Shown: in pieces, positions 12,470-22,606 of the stretch
How the letters are laid out: each line of letters starts with the position of its first letter
Numbering within the stretch: the stretch's first letter is position 1
From: Gelatoporia subvermispora B
Taxonomy: Eukaryota > Basidiomycota > Agaricomycetes > Polyporales > Gelatoporiaceae
DNA length: 64,000 nt
Direction: 5' to 3'
NCBI GenBank assembly: GCA_000320605.2
Contig: KB445802.1
Coordinates: forward strand, 859,122 to 923,121
Notes under the pieces: model-generated
What the model was told of the DNA's origin: nothing
The model's database searches: none
Seen by the model: the letters and a program-made list of their open reading frames with translations, nothing else
Position numbers and translations under genes: made by a program

Positions 12470-12490
12470 CCCCTAGTTTGCCACTAGGGG
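12470..12490. repeat. Short perfect inverted repeat (8-bp stem)
   Basis: CCCCTAGT at 12470-12477 pairs with ACTAGGGG at 12483-12490 across TTGCC. Function unknown. Confidence 0.6.
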
Positions 12491-13257
12491 GGCTTAGAAG
12501 CAGTTGCTGTACCACCCACGGAAGGAAAGATTCAGATCGATGCGCTTTTGCTCGGCCGCGGTGCACATGATGGGCTAATACTTGCTGTGTCTCGCACTGA
12601 TGAACTCTTGATTTCGAAGATCGGAGAGCGGCTGAGTAAGGAGTCCTTGTTGGCTAAAGGTATTTAATATCAGTGGGTGCTTCTCGATCGTCCCGACGGG
12701 GGCCTGAAAGATATTGTCACTCAACCTTTTCAGGCCAGCGTATCCTCGAGCAATCCCTCAGTCTGATTCTCCGAAGGAGTACAAACTCATCATGTTTTAG
12801 CTAGTAATGCGATACGGGTGTCTCCCGCGTCAGACTGGATGCCCAGGCAGCCACACATGTAAGAATTTGACACAGCCATCCGTATGGAAATCAGATGAAG
12901 CGGCAACATTCAACACGAGGGTATTGGGTACGACTGTGCTCGGCGGGGAGTGTAGTAGAAGGGAGCACGAGATGAAGACTCCCAGGTCTGGGGTATATAC
13001 ACGTGGTATATTGTAGCTTGATCTTGTCAATCTAGCACTTGACGAGCACGAGTTATGCAATGCCATGTTGTATCCGAGTCCTTTGCCTACACTTCGATGA
13101 CCGTTCGTCGGACGTCTAGATGTAGTGGATGACATAGCGCACCACTACATTTCGTTCTCCATTTTCATTGAACACGACCACTTCAAACCGTCACTATGTA
13201 CGCATGTACTGAGTTTCTCCACAACAACGGATCAAAGTCATTATATAGGCCAAGTCA

Positions 13258-13861
13258 TTACGTGCTCTCGAAGGTCACTGGGACAAAGACAAGGCCGTAC
13301 TCGTTCGCAACATCGGGCTGAGAACGAAAAGATGCATGAGCAAGTTCCAACTACTCAGCTGCGCTGAGGCTTACGGGACAATCTTGGAAATCCCCGACCA
13401 CGGCGAAGAACAGAGACTGAACTTCACTGCCAAGATCTGGCGTGGTGAGCGTGGGAGGGGGAGGAGTGCCCAACTGCGGAAGCCCTGAATATCAGGATAA
13501 TTCAATATTTCGTTGCGCGTGTATTCAGCGATTCGAATGACTCGCCGAAGTTGGGTACCGTAAACTCGCCGAAGGAAAATAGGAATTCGTCATCCGGGAA
13601 ATTCCCATTGGTGTCCAACTGCGAGAACGCAGGCTCCTGCGCGGTGAAATATACAGTGAACAGACTGTAGCCTGACTCGCAGGAATTCGGCTGGGTGTAG
13701 GAAAAATCAAAGGTGGTGTTCGCAACCAGGATTTCGTCGGCAATCGGCTGATGGATCGTTCCGTTTGAAAAGCTCATCTCCTGCCGCATCCGGAAGGTAG
13801 CACCCTGGACAGCGGTGGCAGCAGCAGCGAGACTGAGAAGGAGCGACGGGAGAGTGAACAT
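13258..13861 (-). CDS. Small secreted protein A (paralogue of B)
   Basis: Exons 13546-13861, 13375-13484 and 13258-13317 give 161 aa. The first ~20 residues (MFTLPSLLLSLAAAATAVQG) form a clear signal peptide. The mature part has ITQP-family-like spacing: NGTIHQPIADEILVANTTFDF, FTVYFTAQEP, FLFSFGEFTVPNFG, then LPQLGTPPPPTLTTPDLG and SLFFAVVGDFQDCP. This resembles a family of ~160-200 aa secreted proteins of Agaricomycetes with a predicted beta-sandwich and no known function; I recall the family only in outline. Intron 1 (13485-13545) has a GC donor and an in-frame stop if unspliced. A TATAAAAA box lies 72-79 nt before the ATG. Paralogue B lies 1.6 kb upstream with the same intron positions. 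Confidence 0.78.
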
Positions 13862-13932
13862 GTCACCGTAATTGGCGGGTGTCGATCGTAGAAGTAAGAC
13901 CGGCTCTGATTTTTTAACGAATGCATCCCGAG

Positions 13933-13940
13933 TTTTTATA
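13933..13940 (-). promoter_or_regulatory. TATA box of secreted protein A
   Basis: TATAAAAA on the minus strand, 72-79 nt upstream of the ATG at 13861; the same spacing is seen upstream of gene B and of the small ORF at 16.5 kb. Confidence 0.6.
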
Positions 13941-14005
13941 TGTCGAGGATTTTTGCAATCCTGGTCAGATTCCGAGTGAGAGCATCAGCGTCACCCGGAC
14001 TCCGG

Positions 14006-14156
14006 CATCAGGAAAACATCGATTCTACTTGCCTGCCTTTGGGGTCCTTGGGCGTGACTTTGAAGCCTTTTTGGCGCGCAACAGGGCAGTGAAGGCGCCA
14101 GCAAGCCTCGAAAGGCAGGTAGAAGGCGTCAAAGTCAACGCGATGTTTTCCTGATG
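14006..14156. mobile_element. MITE-like foldback element with 16-bp terminal inverted repeats
   Basis: CATCAGGAAAACATCG at 14006-14021 is the exact reverse complement of 14141-14156. Inside, the arms continue with imperfect complementarity (CTTGCCTGCCTTT on the left, AAAGGCAGGTAG on the right). At 151 bp with no coding capacity it fits a miniature inverted-repeat element. No clear target-site duplication was seen, so it may be old or not a transposon. Confidence 0.55.
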
Positions 14157-14634
14157 GGGGAAGGGAGGGGCCGGTGGTGCTTGATGTATTCAAGGGAAAG
14201 AAGAGGATCCCGGTAACGGATCAAAGTTGGAGCAGTTGCCAGATCTTCGAGGGATGGGGCAAGAACAAGACATAAGGTTAATCCCACCAACGGCTACATC
14301 TTCTATTGGCAGCGTGCTGTGATCAGGACAAGACCGTACTGCGTATGTTCAGCTCTTCGCTTGCTGAGGATAAACAGCCTTCGGCTTCCACAGTTATTAT
14401 TCAGACGCCATGGAGTGCTAACCGACATTCAAGGCCTTGAGCAATTATTCATAATATCCATAAGACTTCCCGGGAACCCTTGGAGCCGGTGCTTACATCA
14501 AGGCACTGTCTGTGAACTGCGACGTGTTCCGCAAGTTATGCTGGTGGGCGCTCCGATCCGAAAGTAGCGCTGATCTCAGAGCGATTGGTCCAGGTACTGA
14601 TAAGTTACCAACGTGGGATGTCCTGCACACGCCA

Positions 14635-14673
14635 GGCCAGACTGAAGGGCCAGACTGAAGGGCCAGACTGAAG
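14635..14673. repeat. 13-bp unit repeated three times in tandem
   Basis: The unit GGCCAGACTGAAG occurs three times without mismatch. Non-coding. Confidence 0.85.
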
Positions 14674-15412
14674 AGGATACAGGCACTGCTATATCATGGC
14701 AGACAAGTTGGATCAGAATACTTCTGAAACATGGGGATGATCGGCTGGGATGTGAGCCTTCTCACAAATGGATTCTACTCTGCTTACCAGTACATTGTTC
14801 CAGCTGCTATTCCCGCGCGTCCCGTGCATATCAGACAAATTGCCTCACTCAACGAGGGTCGGAAGGGTAGCCTGACGAGATACCAGGAGATGGCCTTTGA
14901 AAGAGTGTGATCAAATTGAGCCGAGGTCGCAACTGAATCAGAGCTAAATGGGTCTGGATGTCCGGCAGATGGCCTTCAATATGCGTCTGCAGCCTTACGT
15001 ATATGTTGTCGTGATCGAGAGAATGTAGCTACGAGCTCGGACTGCACAGCTTCGGCGATATAACATGTCGGAGCTTCATTTGAATGTGCCTGTTCCCCTC
15101 TGAGACAGCTTCAATCCCCGCGGCCCACATGGAGCGTTGCTTGATCATTTAAGGTCGGAATTCGACTGAACTGGGTACAACGGCTTTGTTTTGCGTAGCA
15201 TATGAAACCCGATAAACGCTTGCTTGGAACATAAGTGTAATGGTAACCCTGCGATTGCATTTGGTCGATTCATCGGTTCATCTTTCTGTTCACAGCCGAA
15301 GACCCATCTCACGCTCTCTCAAAGAAGATGTCCTACATATTTGAGATGCGACCCCGTTACAACAACGAACGTAGCCATTTCCCACGTATCGGGCTCGATC
15401 AACGCCGACTGA

Positions 15413-16009
15413 CTACTCAGTGCCAGGGTAATCCGTGAGGACCGAGAATACACTGGATCCAGCAGACTGACTAGGTGTCAGTATTGTGCACACTTTAAGA
15501 TATCAGGAAGCAGAATACTCACCGGGCAATCCTGGAATCCTGTTACCACGGTGAAAAATAACGAAAGCTCTTCGGAACCAAGATCCGGCATTGTAAGCGT
15601 GGAAGGGAGAGGTGTCCCGACTTGCGGAGTACCTGTATGTCATGAATTCATCCTGTAAACACTCAGTGGCACTGTTTGGCTCACCTGGCTCAGGTACAGA
15701 AAAGTCGCCGAAAAACCACACGAAATCTCCCACCGGGAACTCTCCCGTAGCGTTCAGCTGGGACACTTCGGGCTGTTGCGACGTGAGCCACGCGCTGAGT
15801 GAAAGATCTGGGTCGCAGCCTTCGGGCGCAACTATGCCGTCGGGTTCATTGAAACCGAGTACGAACGGCGTGTTTGCGGGCAGAACCTCGCCGGGAGTGG
15901 GTTGCGTAATCTGACCGACGAAGTTGCTCTGTTGTCGCTCCCATATCGTTGTGCATTGCGCGGTGGTGGCAGCGAAGATGAATGCACAGAGGGCTCGGCA
16001 CGATACCAT
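15413..16009 (-). CDS. Small secreted protein B (paralogue of A)
   Basis: Exons 15685-16009, 15523-15632 and 15413-15466 give 162 aa. A signal peptide covers about residues 1-20 (MVSCRALCAFIFAATTAQC). The mature part parallels gene A: GQITQPTPGEVLPANTPFVLGF, a conserved acidic/aromatic stretch with WFFGDFSVPEPG, then TPQVGTPLPSTLTMPDLG and SLFFTVVTGFQDCP. The two intron phases match gene A, which supports a tandem duplication; here intron 1 has an ordinary GT donor. The last exon (18 codons) was chosen because it keeps phase and gives a VFSVLTDYPG ending; another acceptor is possible. A CATAAATA box lies 65-72 nt upstream. The likely role is extracellular; function unknown. Confidence 0.75.
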
Positions 16010-16073
16010 CTTTCTAGAACTAATGCTGAGGGAGGTGACGGTTGATGGGGTATATCTGCAATTACTGCGTTCG

Positions 16074-16081
16074 TATTTATG
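16074..16081 (-). promoter_or_regulatory. TATA-like box of secreted protein B
   Basis: CATAAATA on the minus strand, 65-72 nt before the ATG at 16009. Confidence 0.5.
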
Positions 16082-16317
16082 CTCTCTGCACCGTGGCCTT
16101 TCAGCTGACTGATCAAACACATTACACGAGCGAATGCTACGCAACCTATCCACACGGGCGGCGATCCCGGCAATTGTGAGTCCTGACATCTGACTGATCG
16201 TAGGTGAATTTGTTGATCGCTTTACAGGAAGGGAGCTTCATTGAATTGAGGCGGGTCGAACAATGTAGCCATTACGGCACTAGATGACTAGTCATCACAC
16301 GGAATGAGGACAGATAG

Positions 16318-16596
16318 TCAAGAGCGCTGGAATGACTCCAGAGTTGCCGCTCCAACCTTCCCGATCACCGTCAGCGCAGATGCGATACTCAGGAAAGCGC
16401 CAATGCCAAACCTATATTGTTGCCGGCGGTATATGTCAGCTGAAACTTTTATCGCTGCGGGATGTGCTTCTGAAGATAAGAGGGTACGAATTGGCAGGGT
16501 ACTTGAGTTGCAGATGTTGAGAGAGCTATCGGTCGACGTGATTAGGTCACGATTTGCCAGGTAACGATCACTAGAATCATCTGAGCGAGTGTGCAT
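16318..16596 (-). CDS. Doubtful small ORF with a hydrophobic segment
   Basis: A 92-codon frame starting at ATG 16596. It has no similarity I recognise; residues ~64-87 (FGIGAFLSIASALTVIGKVG) are hydrophobic enough to be one membrane helix. A perfect TATAAATA box lies 69-76 nt upstream, the same arrangement as in the neighbouring secreted-protein genes, and this is the main reason to list it. The true model may contain introns. It could equally be chance. Confidence 0.3.
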   Translation of the reverse strand: MHTRSDDSSDRYLANRDLITSTDSSLNICNSSTLPIRTLLSSEAHPAAIKVSADIYRRQQYRFGIGAFLSIASALTVIGKVGAATLESFQRS

Positions 16597-16664
16597 GACT
16601 GAGGAGATCTTGTACAGAGAGTCTGCGAAGAGGTCTGCCAGTGATTATAACGTTGAGACCCCTG

Positions 16665-16672
16665 TATTTATA
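16665..16672 (-). promoter_or_regulatory. TATA box (TATAAATA) before the small ORF
   Basis: A canonical TATAAATA on the minus strand, 69-76 nt upstream of ATG 16596. Confidence 0.45.
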
Positions 16673-17201
16673 CCGGGTAATGTAGATGGGATGATACTGT
16701 CTCGAGACAAATTTTTTGCATGTGTAACACGTCTGCAATTAGGTATCTGATATTGAGCTGACACATGACTTCGCTCCAGTTCAATTGTAAGAATCGTGAA
16801 GCAAATCACGTAGCTATTCGCAAGTGCAAATTATCTTGATAGCAAGTGAAAGACCAAGGGGCAAGCATCACACATCGCAATTACCGACGAGAAGAGGACC
16901 TTTGCGTGTCACAAATGTCGCGAAGCGTCACAGTGCAGGATTCTGTACGTTGAGACCACTGGAAAGACAAGTGGCCGAGCATCTTGAGGAGGCAACACAA
17001 CCTACAACTCAACACTCATCTCGGGGATACCTTACATCTAGGCGCTGGTCGCCATAATTCACGCCGTGCGTGATTGAATCTGAAACAAATACATATATTC
17101 CGTCCTGCCAGTGTACCCAAAACAACAGGGAGTCCGTCAGTGATTGTGCAACGGTCTTCGTAGCAGAAAGATGATACAAGGATGAAGGGGCAAAGACGGA
17201 T
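16673..17201. other. Intergenic region downstream of the proteolipid gene
   Basis: AT-rich spacer with only short chance frames. No gene seen. Confidence 0.5.
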
Positions 17202-17755
17202 CTAGCGGACGTAATTGCTGCCACCGTAGTTGGCCCCAGTTGCTCCGTAGTTGACGGGAGCCGCAGGGGGGACGCCGCCAGGACCATCATAAATCGGCTC
17301 ATACGTGCCGTTGCCGACATCTGGGGAACTGGTCAACATTACACTCAGCGAGAACTCGGAATCGGGACATACAGCGGAAACCACCAGCGCCATAGCGCTC
17401 CTCTGCTTTCATCTTTTTGTAGATGAGCCAGAAAGCGTGCTAGGAACAGAACCTTAAGCCCGCTGCGGGCGCAGCATGCTGATAAGAACCTACCAGATGA
17501 CCAGGCAAGTAGCCCAGACTGTGACTCATTAACACCAGCGAACACACACGAAGGCAAAAATACATACATTGTCAGACAGATGTTAATGAGAAGGTCGCAG
17601 CTGCAACCTGCGATGAAGAATGCTGTGGCAGGCGGGAATAAAATAGCGACCTATAGTACAGTTCCCGAGTCAATCAGTTGTTTTCTCCCAAAGCATGCGA
17701 CTATTAGTGCTATACTCACAAGAATCAAGCAAATATCGCTTCCTCTAACGTTCAT
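17202..17755 (-). CDS. PMP3/Sna-type plasma-membrane proteolipid with C-terminal tail
   Basis: Exons 17720-17755, 17568-17650, 17494-17518, 17373-17439 and 17202-17320 give 109 aa. Residues 1-60 match the PMP3/RCI2 family: SDICLIL, AILFPPATAFFIAGCSCDLL, INICLTILGYLPGHLHAFWL and the basic IYKKMKAEERYG. Two membrane helices are expected. Pmp3 itself is about 55 residues; here a further ~45 residues rich in G, P, Y and N follow (YEPIYDGPGG, PVNYGATGANYGG), as in the longer yeast Sna3/Sna4 relatives. The family affects membrane potential and salt tolerance at the plasma membrane, and Sna3/Sna4 travel to the vacuole; which applies here is unknown. Five very short exons make this gene easy to miss. 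Confidence 0.9.
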
Positions 17756-18820
17756 GATGATATTTTCACTGTCAGAGGAAAAAGAAAACTGTAGGAGATG
17801 CTGGTGGTAAAGAGCTAAGGTACACAGTTGTGGGGCGCCTCCAGCCCTCCGCGCGACAGGACCTGACAGGACGCCTGCAACTCGGTGCTGACGTAGTCTC
17901 ACGTGGCTCCGCTCAACCCGTGACCGTGTCGCAGCAAGGGGCGTCTAATCACAGCCACAGGGCGCTAACATATAAGCGACTTTGTCTCTCGCGAGCAGGT
18001 GGATCTCCTTCAGCTTTTAGCAGTATTCCAGAAGTTTCCTCGTGGATATGGCAATATCTCGTTAAAGATGCAATGAATATTGGCATGGTATGCACGGAGC
18101 CCAAGCTCGATAGTATAGTACTTGATCAGTGTAGACTCAAGATGGGGCTTGCAGACGAAACCCTCTGGATTCATCTGCCCAAAACGTAGTAGATAGTTTG
18201 GGGTGGTCGTCACTAAGTAGTCCTGGAGATGTTCAACAAACAACAAACCAACTTAACAACGGACGTACCTGGATACCCTGCCAGTTGTAGTCGCATCCTG
18301 AGATTAGCTAACCGGGAACATAAACTACTTCATATTCTGCTTCTGACAACACCTTGTCAGGTAATGGATGGAGGAGAGACGGAACAAAAGACCATGCCGA
18401 AGAATGTATCAACAAAGGGGAACAATATAGTACCGAGCGCCGGTGGAAAATAAGCCCGACGACCATTCGAGTATAGTTGTGAGCGTATTGAGTGGAACGT
18501 GACAGCGTACGTGAAAGCCCAAGAAGAATAAGAAAGCGCGGCATGATATGCGGGGTGACTGCGATGGGATGGGTACACATTTGTTCTGGCACTGATTCGT
18601 CAGATGCACGATAGCAGGGAATGGCAGGAGATAGACAGGACACCGAGTGCCAGCATTACTCGGGATCTTTTAGGCGTGATACTCTATAGTCTTTTCTTCT
18701 TGTAGTGGACATGTCGTGGGAGGCGTCACCCACGCTGTGCGAGCGATGGAGAGGACGTGAGCGGGTGTGTATGGGGCGTGGAGATTCGTGCTTGTGTGCA
18801 TTGCTTGCATGCAGGCCGAT
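17756..18820. other. Intergenic region between proteolipid and LARP genes
   Basis: Contains the proteolipid promoter and the LARP 3' UTR. Several short frames exist on both strands, none with recognisable protein features. Confidence 0.5.
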
Positions 18821-21800
18821 TTATGCGGGCGTCCATGACGGCTGCGCGTCCTTACCCATAACAAAGACAACGTCCTCTTCTTCCTCGTCCTCCCCTTCAC
18901 CTTCGTGGCTGGACCCGGCAGACCCGCTGTCGCCTCCAGAGGGTATGGTCCCGCTGGCATGAGAATCTGCCGGGGGACTCGCACCTGCCTCGACACTACT
19001 CGGCGGAGCATTGGGCAAGACGAACTGCTCCCACTGTCGCATGCGGACCCAGCCGTCCCTCACCTCGACGATACTCGAAAGTGTTAGGACATCGCGCACG
19101 ACATGGAATTCCGTGGTCAGCTTCCGGACGCGGTTGAATGAGGCGATGGTCGAGATGGGGATCCAGCCACGGGAATCCATCTAGTACAAAGTCCAAGGAA
19201 GTAAGTGCTGTCTGGACAGAAGGAACGCAGGGAGTCCACTTACCTGTTGTCTCAGGTAAAAGTCTTGAGCCATATTCTGCGTGCTGAGGTAATACTCCAG
19301 CTGACCGAGCAGGTAATACCTCGTCTCATCCAACGGGAACGAGATGAGGGACAGCGGTTTAGGCACCGGGGGACCAGACGGTGCGGCCTGTGGCGGCGGC
19401 GGGAGGAGTTGAGGATATACATACGGGTCATAGCCCTGGGGGATATACGTCGCCATCGACGCATGTGGCGGGCCATAATATGGCTCGCTCGGCGGAGGTA
19501 GGGGCTGTGCGACCGCGAACGGTGGCTGGCGACCTTGGTACCCGCCGCGCGAGAAGCTGCGCCCATGTAACCCCCTTCCGAACCCGTTCGCCCGTCCACG
19601 TCGCCCGCTGAATCCTCCACGTTCATGCCCGCCGCGCTCGTAGACGTACCCGCTGTACGACCCACGCCGTGGACGGCCATGTAACTCCCGCTCCGGCATG
19701 AATTCGCGCCTGCCTCCCCCACGATCGTCGCGCATGTTGTATGAGGGTGCGCCGGGGCGGCCGAAGCCGTAACCATAATCCCGAACCTCCCACTCGTCGC
19801 CCACGCCGGGGTCCGATAGCGGGGCAGGCTGCGGAATATATGCCGGCGTGGGCGATATAGGGGCTCCCTCTGGAATAGCTGGAACCACGTAGGCTTGATC
19901 TACGGGCGAGACCTGTGCTGGCCGAGCAAACTCCGTAGATGGCTGACCAAGAGTTGGAGGGAGAACGAACGGCACTGGGGCTGTGGGAGCGGGCTGGACG
20001 TCACTGGTCATGCCCAGAGCATTGGGAGGTATGGGAGCAGCAAAAGTAGCGTCAACCCTTGTGGGCTCTTCTGACTGCCTCGTCGAGCCGAATTCCCACT
20101 TTGCATCCGAACCGCCGGCGGTCAAGTCAATCACTTTGATCTTCTCAGTAATTTCCTCGACGACGACAGTCTGGTCACCAACAACCTCGGCCCCAGTATC
20201 AGCAGCTTCCTCAGGCTGCTCGGGGACGATAGTGCTTGCAATAGAAGCTTCGCCAGCTTTGTGGCCTTTGGAATGTGTCCGTGTACGAGAGCGAATGCGC
20301 ACAGGTCCAACCTCACCCGGCGCAACCCCGATCGAGAACGTTGTGAAGCTCTTCTCGCCGTCTTTTTCTACGGGCGTCGTCACTGCCTTCGTAATTTCAT
20401 TTATGTCAGGGTGCGTAGCTGGAGGTTGTGGGCTGGGGCTCTTGCTGGCTCCGGGGACGCCAATGCTCCCGAAGCTGAGCTCCCGTGCGCGCCTGCCGCG
20501 CTCAACTTTCTCTGTCTCGCCCAGCGGTACCTGCGCACTAGACGATGGGGCAGATCCAGCTTCGCGATACCGGGACACGGCGTCAGACTCTGCAGGCGCC
20601 GGCGGTCGCGTTATCGTGGTGGGAGGCGGGAGCCCCGTATCGCTAGTGATCGAGGATGGCGGCGGGGACACAGCTGATGGTGGGACGTTTTGCGGCCAAT
20701 ACCCGTATGGCTGGCCATACGGATAGCCGTAGGGGTTGTACATCGGATATGGAGGTGTCCCGGGGTAACCAGGGTGCGGTGGTATTGACGGTGGCATAGC
20801 ACCCTGCGGAGGGCCATAAGGACCAGGATAAGGCAGCTGATATGTCGAGGTGACGGGAGATGCCGGCCCCCGAGAGGAGTGGTATGATGAAGGGTGGGCA
20901 CTGAGCGGCGGGGGAATGGGTTGGTAATACGTGGTGCCGTTGCTCGCATCGGCTTGCAGTTGCTCAGGTAGTGCGACGCGGGGGACAGGCCCAGCGGGCG
21001 GCACACCTGCGCCCTGATAGGTAGGCCCGACTGGTCCAACAAGATTGGGCACGAATTCGGGAGGGAGGAGTGACGGAGCAGCCTGCAGCGGCGATCCTGC
21101 GCGTGACGAGCGCATGCTCCTGTTCGCCGAACTCGTATGCATGCTGTACCCAGAGGCGCCGGTGACGGAGCCCTCGTGTGGGGAACTCTTCATGCCGCGC
21201 GGGGGCACCCGCGGGCTCGAGTGCACGCTGCCCGTGCGGCTTTGCACCTGCGAATGTACGGCTGAGCTCACATGCGAGAGCGAGTGACGCATACCCGCAG
21301 CGGAGTGTGCCCGACTTTGGTTATGCGAGCCCGCGCCGGACGCAGAGCCAGAAGCAGAGCCAGAGGCGGTAGTTGACCCTGGGTGTCGCGAGTGATTTTG
21401 GCGATTACGCCCGTGCGGATGGTGTGCGCGGTGAGCATCCGCAGCCGCCTGCAGTTCTTCCGGAGGTATCGCGACCCATTTAGGCTTCTCACCTGTTCAC
21501 AGCAAAGGCGCGACACAAAGCAAGAGCGCGAGGCGCCGGCCTTGATTAGCAAGGTGTACACACGGGCAACATACGTAAGACAGGTACAAGGTGGAATGGA
21601 GATACGCAAGACAAAAGGGGAGGAAAGAGGAAGCTGACGGCAGCGACAGGGAGGCAATAAGGGAAGACGTACTCTTCCGGGGTGTGGGCTGATTCTGCGA
21701 GCCCTCTCCATCCGCCTGCTCTCCTGTCTCCTTTTCTCTGCTCTCACTCCTCCTGCTACCTCCCTCAGTGGACGCAGCCGTCGACGATCCGGGTTTGGGC

Positions 21801-22606
21801 CAGCTCGTGGGGTCATCAATCGCCGAAGGCAATTTGACCGATTCAGGCGGAGGTGCCAGTTGTGGTCTTACAGTGAATGCATCGTCGATACTGGGGCTAA
21901 TCGGTGGTGGAAGTGAGGCATGCCCGTTAGCTCCAGATGCAAGTGAAATGGCCGGAGGCGCCTGGTGATTTCGAACGCTCTGCGGAGCGGTTGACGCGTT
22001 AGAACCGACAAAGACAGAGGCAGAGGCAGAGGCAGTGGGCTCCGCGGCCTGCGGAAGGGGGAAGGACGACGAGGCCAACTGGTCCTTGTCAATTTGTACC
22101 TGTGGCTGTTTCTCTGGAGCTGCTACCTGGGTCGTGCGTGCGCGAGCCTGTGCGGCCATCTGCTCTTTCCGTTTATCCCAGTAGTTGACTGTCGGGGGCG
22201 GGGCTAGCCTTGGCTGCGGCTGCACGGAAAGTGCTGACGACACCTCGGCATGATTCATGTCCCCGTTCACACCCTTTGCTGGATTCGCTGAAGTCGGTAT
22301 AGGAGAGGTCGGCGGCGAGGTCATCTGGGCAGGAGGGGCACCCGAAGTGCCAGGGGCGTCGGTCACAATGGCAGACGGCAACGAACTCTTTGGAGGAGCT
22401 AGCGTAGGGGCCACTGTGGTTGTCATGGGCGCAGAAGTGGGCGTGGTCGGTGCCGGTATCGATGAGGAGGAGGGGGAAGGGTTCTGGGGGGAGACACGCT
22501 GCTGGGGCTGCGTTGCATTTTGCGGCTTCAGATTCTGCGCTTTCTTTGCGCGATCTGCGTACGAGAGCGGGCGGGGATTGGAACCGGTTGCTGGAGGTGA
22601 AACCAT
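18821..22606 (-). CDS. La-motif RNA-binding protein, LARP1/Slf1-like
   Basis: Exons 21673-22606, 19244-21492 and 18821-19180 give 1180 aa. Almost the whole protein is low-complexity (S, P, A, Q, T). An EKPKWVAIPPEELQ block follows intron 1. An RG-rich stretch lies around residues 900-980 (RGGGRREF, GGHERGGFSGRRGR, GRSFSRGGYQGR). The La motif, near residues 1030-1115, spans intron 2: RYYLLGQLEYYLSTQNMAQD, then MDSRGWIPISTIASFNRVRK and WVRMRQWEQFVLP. This places it with the LARP1-type proteins, including yeast Slf1 and Sro9, which bind mRNA and polysomes and affect translation. An acidic patch (GEGEDEEEEDVVFV) is near the C terminus. The first ATG is 22606; a frame further upstream lacks an ATG. 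Confidence 0.9.

Larger units (their letters stand above)
11827..13257. other. Intergenic region upstream of MSH2
   Basis: Apart from the MCB cluster it holds only short, AT-rich, overlapping open frames with no recognisable protein. A perfect 8-bp hairpin (CCCCTAGT / ACTAGGGG, 5-nt loop) sits at 12470-12490. No gene assigned. Confidence 0.5.
13862..15412. other. Intergenic region between the two secreted-protein genes
   Basis: Contains the TATA box of gene A, a 151-bp foldback element (14006-14156) and a 13-bp tandem triplet (14635-14673). The remainder shows no supported gene. Confidence 0.5.

Noticed and set aside
12470..12490. Hairpin as a transcription terminator
   Set aside because: Rho-independent terminators do not operate in a eukaryotic nuclear genome, and no gene ends here.
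19983..20726. 247-codon plus-strand frame inside the LARP gene
   Set aside because: Shadow of the GC-rich low-complexity coding exon on the minus strand; no protein features of its own.
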